The translations under genes and the position numbers were made by a program. The notes below the pieces were generated by a model that ran no database searches, had not been told where the DNA came from, and was given only the letters and a program-made list of their open reading frames with translations. Shown piece by piece: positions 23,817 through 26,961 of a stretch of DNA of 26,961 nt. Within the stretch, counting starts at the first letter, position 1, and the number at the start of each line of letters is the position of its first letter. Origin of the DNA: Acidobacteriota bacterium (lineage in GTDB: Bacteria; Acidobacteriota; Blastocatellia; Pyrinomonadales; Pyrinomonadaceae); assembly GCA_024640445.1 (NCBI GenBank), contig JAHEEZ010000010.1:1-26961 (forward strand). The letters run 5' to 3'.

Positions 23817-23830
23817 CGTGGTCGCCCGCT

Positions 23831-24559
23831 TTACCTGATCTTCTCGTCCTTTTCGATCTCGCCGTCACGGATCGTTATGACCCGATGAGCTCTTTCTGCC
23901 ACCTCTGATTCGTGAGTGACGACAATGATCGTGTTTCCTTCCTCGTGGAGTTTTTCGAAAAGGTTCATTATCTCGGCGCTCGTATGAGTGTCGAGCGCGC
24001 CTGTCGGCTCGTCGGCAAGGAGAATGGACGGATGGTTCACCAAAGCCCTCGCGATGGCAACCCTCTGGCGTTGTCCGCCGGACAACTCGTTCGGCCTGTG
24101 GCCAACGCGGTCGCCAAGTTCGACGGATCTTAGCGCTTCGACGGCCTTTTCGTGTCTATCGCCCGAACCGATACCCGCGTAGATCAGCGGCAACTCGACG
24201 TTGTGAAGCGCCGTTGCCCTTGCGAGAAGGTTGAACGTCTGGAAAACGAAGCCGATCTCCTTGTTCCTTATCCGGGCCAGTTCGTCGTCGGACATTTTCG
24301 CTACCTGCTCACCATTTATCCAGTATTCGCCCTGTGTAGGGGTATCGAGACAGCCTATCAGGTTCATCAAGGTCGACTTGCCCGACCCGGATGGGCCAAT
24401 GATGGCGAGGTATTCTCCCCTCCGGACGTCAAAAGACACGTCTCGAAGCGCGTGAAGCTGTTCGTTACCCATCTGGTAGGTCTTCCAGATTCCACGCATC
24501 TTGATGAGTGAATTGTAAGGGTGTTCGATTCCGTTGCCGTTTGTTTCAGGATTTTCCAT
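23831..24559 (-). CDS. ABC transporter ATP-binding protein, LolD/MacB/YknY type
   Basis: 242 residues. Walker A GPSGSGKST (55-63), Q-loop FVFQTFNLL (104-112), signature LSGGQRQR (159-166), Walker B ILLADEPTGALD (179-190) and H-loop VTHE (214-217). The block GLDTPTQGEYW-like after Walker A and ADEPTGALDTHTS are typical of the MacB/LolD/FtsE group, which pairs with FtsX-type permeases. It is a stand-alone ATPase, unlike E. coli MacB where ATPase and permease are fused. ATG 24559 is preferred to an in-frame TTG at 24574. It is the only ATPase in a cluster with four permease genes. Confidence 0.93.
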   Translation of the reverse strand: MENPETNGNGIEHPYNSLIKMRGIWKTYQMGNEQLHALRDVSFDVRRGEYLAIIGPSGSGKSTLMNLIGCLDTPTQGEYWINGEQVAKMSDDELARIRNKEIGFVFQTFNLLARATALHNVELPLIYAGIGSGDRHEKAVEALRSVELGDRVGHRPNELSGGQRQRVAIARALVNHPSILLADEPTGALDTHTSAEIMNLFEKLHEEGNTIIVVTHESEVAERAHRVITIRDGEIEKDEKIR

Positions 24560-24574
24560 ACTCTGTTCGATCAA

Positions 24575-24649
24575 AGGCGATGCCCGGTCGGAAGACCGGG
24601 AGGGCGATCGCCCCCGCCGGTACCGTGTCTCGCGCAGGCAAAAAGCTCG
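24575..24649. other. Adaptor-ATPase spacer with palindromes
   Basis: Holds a 7-bp hairpin, CCCGGTC (24583-24589) / GACCGGG (24594-24600) with a GGAA loop, and a perfect 12-bp palindrome GGGCGATCGCCC (24602-24613) beside it. No T-tract follows, so termination is unlikely. A processing site or protein-binding site is possible. Confidence 0.5.
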
Positions 24650-26200
24650 TCAGGACTTGTTGCCCTCGCCCTCCTTTTTCTGTTGTTTCTTGACAGTGTC
24701 GCCTTCCTTTAGAGTGTTGAGGATTCGGCTTGGCCCCGTAATGACCTCCTGTCCCTCGTTAAGTCCGCTTGTTACCTCGATGTCGGATTCCCCGGTTATG
24801 CCGGTTGTAACCTCAAGGAACTTGACCTTATTTCCGTCAAGCACGAATACGCCTTTGACGGTCTCTTCTTTCTTGCCGTTCTGAGGCTTGGGCTTCTGCT
24901 CGCCTTCGTCCGCAGTTTCCCCGGCATTGTCGTCCTTCTTCTTTTCGATCACGGCCTGGATCGGCACGGCCACCACGTTCTTCTTGACATCGGTAGTAAT
25001 GACCGCCGTAGCGCTCATTCCAGGCCTTAATCCGTCGCGTATTTCGTCCTTCACATCCTTCAGTTCGATAACAACCCTGAATTCCTTCGCTTCCTGGACG
25101 TTAATGTTGGTCGAAAGCCCACCGGAGGTCTGCGATTTGCCAACCGCAAGCGGTGTCTTCTGCGTGACCTCGCCGACGAGTTCCTGCTCACCGAAGGCAT
25201 CGACCTTGACCTTTGCGGGTTGTCCGACCGCGACCTTGTCGATCTCGGTTTCGTCGACCTTCACTTCGACGTTGATGGTGGACATGTCAGCGATCGTAAG
25301 CAAGGGAGTTGATGAAAGGTTCGCTGTCGCGAAGGTTCCTACCTTAGAGGGAATATCGGCGATAACGCCGCTTATTGGAGCCACCTGAAGTGTCTTGTCT
25401 CGCAGATTCCTTTGGCCCCGTAGATTTGCGGCCTGCTGATTTGCACGCGATTCACTTGCAGACGCAGAGTAGTTTGCGGTCTGAACCCCGCGTCGGGCAT
25501 CCTTCACGGCCACCGCCTGCTGGTCCGCGCGTGCACGTGCCTCCTTGACCCTTGCCTGGGATTCCGTGACGGCAATGTTCCTCGAAGACAGGTTTGCCTT
25601 GGCCGTAGCGACGCGATCCTTCGCCTGGTCGTAGTTCTGCCTGCTCTCGGCGCCGGCCTCGACCAGTTCCTCGACCCTCTTTAATTCACGTTCAGCAGCC
25701 CGGAGTTCGATCTCCGCAGTCAAAGCGCCCTGCTTCGACTGGTTAACCGCCTCATTTGCCGTGTTGACAGCTGCCTGGGAGGCATTCAGGCCTTGTTGGG
25801 CCTGGGAGAGCTGGTTTTGCGCGGCTATGACCTGGGTCCTGCTCGCCTGGACATCCTCCCTTGACGCCTCAAATGCGGCGAGCTGAGCGTCGGTGTTCGA
25901 CTGAAGCTGATTAGGATCTAACCTGACGAGTTGCTGGCCCTTATCAACAGAATCACCTTCCTTGACATAGATCTCTTCGATCCTTCCCTGAACCTCGCTC
26001 GTGAGGTTAATGAACTGGATTGGCCTGATCTCTCCGGGAGCTGTGACTGTTGATCGCAGTTCGGCCTGTTTCTTGGTGGCGACAACGGTCACTTCAGGCG
26101 CGTCCGATCTCGTCGCGTAGACGCCAATAACGATCGCGATAGCCAGCACGGCCAATAAACCTATTCCAATAAAGATTTTACTCTTACGGCTAAGTGCCAT
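24650..26200 (-). CDS. Periplasmic adaptor (membrane fusion protein, HlyD/MacA family)
   Basis: 516 residues. N-terminal membrane anchor (about 8-28), then a split lipoyl domain beginning EVQGRIEEIYVKEGDSVDKGQQLVRLD and closing at LQVAPISGVIADI. Between the lipoyl halves is a long Ala/Gln/Ser-rich coiled-coil hairpin (about 100-265). Beta-barrel and membrane-proximal domains follow, with a KKKDDNAGETADEGEQKPK insert and a lysine-rich tail. In MacA/YknX-type systems the adaptor joins the inner-membrane ATPase-permease to an outer-membrane partner or loads substrate. No TolC-like gene is present here. The ATG has GAGGA about 10 nt upstream. It is the first gene of the cluster, followed by the ATPase gene. 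Confidence 0.92.
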   Translation of the reverse strand: MALSRKSKIFIGIGLLAVLAIAIVIGVYATRSDAPEVTVVATKKQAELRSTVTAPGEIRPIQFINLTSEVQGRIEEIYVKEGDSVDKGQQLVRLDPNQLQSNTDAQLAAFEASREDVQASRTQVIAAQNQLSQAQQGLNASQAAVNTANEAVNQSKQGALTAEIELRAAERELKRVEELVEAGAESRQNYDQAKDRVATAKANLSSRNIAVTESQARVKEARARADQQAVAVKDARRGVQTANYSASASESRANQQAANLRGQRNLRDKTLQVAPISGVIADIPSKVGTFATANLSSTPLLTIADMSTINVEVKVDETEIDKVAVGQPAKVKVDAFGEQELVGEVTQKTPLAVGKSQTSGGLSTNINVQEAKEFRVVIELKDVKDEIRDGLRPGMSATAVITTDVKKNVVAVPIQAVIEKKKDDNAGETADEGEQKPKPQNGKKEETVKGVFVLDGNKVKFLEVTTGITGESDIEVTSGLNEGQEVITGPSRILNTLKEGDTVKKQQKKEGEGNKS

Positions 26201-26491
26201 TTTTTCTATTTCCTCGAGTGTTTAATAAAAAGTAACAGAGCTGTTTTATCGAAGCCCTTCAGATCTGTTGTAACATCACCACGAAGGTACGAAGACCCTG
26301 ACGCGTTGGTTTCAAAAAAAGGGGACTAAGTTCACGTTTTCGGATAGCCGTTTTTCCGGCCGCCCAGCCGGGCAGGGAAGGCACGTTCCAAATGGCAAAA
26401 TCCTCTTTAGCATTTACGAACTACAATTTACAAGTTAAAATACCGATGCAATTTCGTATAGAACGCTATTTTGGTTAGATAATTAATGAAA
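26201..26491. other. Intergenic region between adaptor gene and FHA gene
   Basis: About 290 bp without a credible gene. It should hold the minus-strand promoter of the adaptor cluster, but no strong -35/-10 pair was found. It contains a poly-A/GGGGACTAAGTTCACGTTTT stretch (about 26314-26341) and a short GC-rich imperfect hairpin, CCGGC/GCCGG, near 26356-26370. The right 100 bp is AT-rich and leads into the FHA gene promoter. Confidence 0.5.
26479..26484 (+). promoter_or_regulatory. -10 element of a probably leaderless FHA gene
   Basis: GATAAT ends 7 nt before ATG 26492 and only 1 nt before ATG 26486. No Shine-Dalgarno is present. The spacing suggests transcription starts at ATG 26492. The -35 region is weak. 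Confidence 0.4.
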
Positions 26492-26961
26492 ATGATCGTC
26501 TGTCAGACTTGTGGATCGCAAAATCTTGACAGTTCCCAGTACTGCGACGAATGCGGGGATTCTCTGCAGAAGTACAGCGCACCGTCGTCAACCGACCCTT
26601 TAAGGGGATCCGACTCGGCCGAGGAACAGCCTGGAGTCGAGATTCCCGTGTTTCAATCGGCAAGCGTCACTTCCTTGGGGATTCCCGCGATCGAGGAAGA
26701 GACCAGCGTAAGCACCCGATCGGAATCCCAGTCCGGGGAGGAAGGCGAAGACGCCCTCTCTCCACTTGCCGGTATGAAGAAGGTGCACGCCAAACTGGTT
26801 ATTGAGCGAGGACAGGCGATAGGAACCGAATTCCCATTGTCAGTTGAAGAGTCGAACATCGGCCGTTGGGATGCAGATAACGGGGTGTTCCCGGATGTCG
26901 ATCTTGACGCGCATGATCCGGAAGCGAAGGTGTCGCGCAGGCACGCCCGAATACTGTTTAC
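26492..26961 (+). CDS. Zinc-ribbon and FHA-domain protein, 3' part cut by window edge
   Basis: About 156 codons are visible and the gene continues past the right edge. The N-terminus is a CxxC-x10-CxxC zinc ribbon (C4, C7, C18, C21: CQTCGSQN and YCDECG). It is followed by an acidic Ser/Glu-rich linker (about 25-95) and the start of a forkhead-associated domain with NIGRWDADNG, an Asp-rich turn and VSRRHARI, where the GR and SRRH residues contact phosphothreonine. FHA proteins read Ser/Thr-kinase signals, so the missing C-terminus may hold further FHA or membrane parts. Start: ATG 26492, six nt after an in-frame ATG at 26486, preferred for its distance from the -10. Confidence 0.88.
   Translation, partial: MIVCQTCGSQNLDSSQYCDECGDSLQKYSAPSSTDPLRGSDSAEEQPGVEIPVFQSASVTSLGIPAIEEETSVSTRSESQSGEEGEDALSPLAGMKKVHAKLVIERGQAIGTEFPLSVEESNIGRWDADNGVFPDVDLDAHDPEAKVSRRHARILF

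Noticed and set aside
1..26961. tRNA or rRNA genes
   Set aside because: No T-loop (GGTTCGAnnCC) with paired acceptor arms and no rRNA landmarks were seen on either strand; the GGTTCGG at about 9315 belongs to the riboswitch.

Overview
This 27 kb window looks like the chromosome of a Gram-negative, aerobically respiring bacterium. The best guess is Acidobacteriota, class Blastocatellia or a relative. That is an inference from three things: System II (ResB/CcsA) cytochrome c maturation beside haem-copper oxidase genes, a c-di-AMP (ydaO-type) riboswitch, and many secreted peptidases and MacB-type permeases. No phage, plasmid, insertion sequence, CRISPR, rRNA or tRNA was recognised, and no gene in it appears frameshifted.

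Layout. 1-3.7 kb: partial ruvX (minus) diverges from an S41-family protein that has lost both catalytic residues; then an AAC(6')-like acetyltransferase and a secreted PPC-like protein, closed by a heptad-repeat tract and a bidirectional terminator. 3.7-6.9 kb (minus): resB then ccsA, the haem delivery and cytochrome c ligation pair. 7.1-9.2 kb (plus): ctaB (haem O synthase), cox3 and a DUF420 assembly protein. 9.2-9.55 kb: a c-di-AMP riboswitch with its own promoter and terminator but no gene behind it. 9.57-14.9 kb: M1 metallopeptidase (minus), M28 peptidase (plus), a 56-residue membrane protein, and a catalytically complete S41 processing peptidase (minus). 15.05-18.5 kb (plus): dppD, a RimJ/RimL-like acetyltransferase and dppF overlapping one another, then a YIP1-family membrane protein. 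18.57-26.2 kb (minus): an adaptor, a LolD/MacB-type ATPase and four consecutive paralogous FtsX/MacB permeases. 26.5 kb to the end (plus): start of a zinc-ribbon plus FHA-domain protein.

How it fits together. The 3.7-9.2 kb block is a respiratory assembly module, divergently transcribed from a shared intergenic region. The 9.6-17.6 kb block combines exported peptidases with peptide-importer ATPases, consistent with protein or peptide scavenging. The 18.6-26.2 kb block is a tripartite-type export or envelope system with unusual permease redundancy.

The strongest unexplained signals are the free-standing c-di-AMP riboswitch transcription unit, the S41 pseudopeptidase, and the one-ATPase/four-permease operon with an internal hairpin, an 11-bp direct repeat and a candidate internal promoter.
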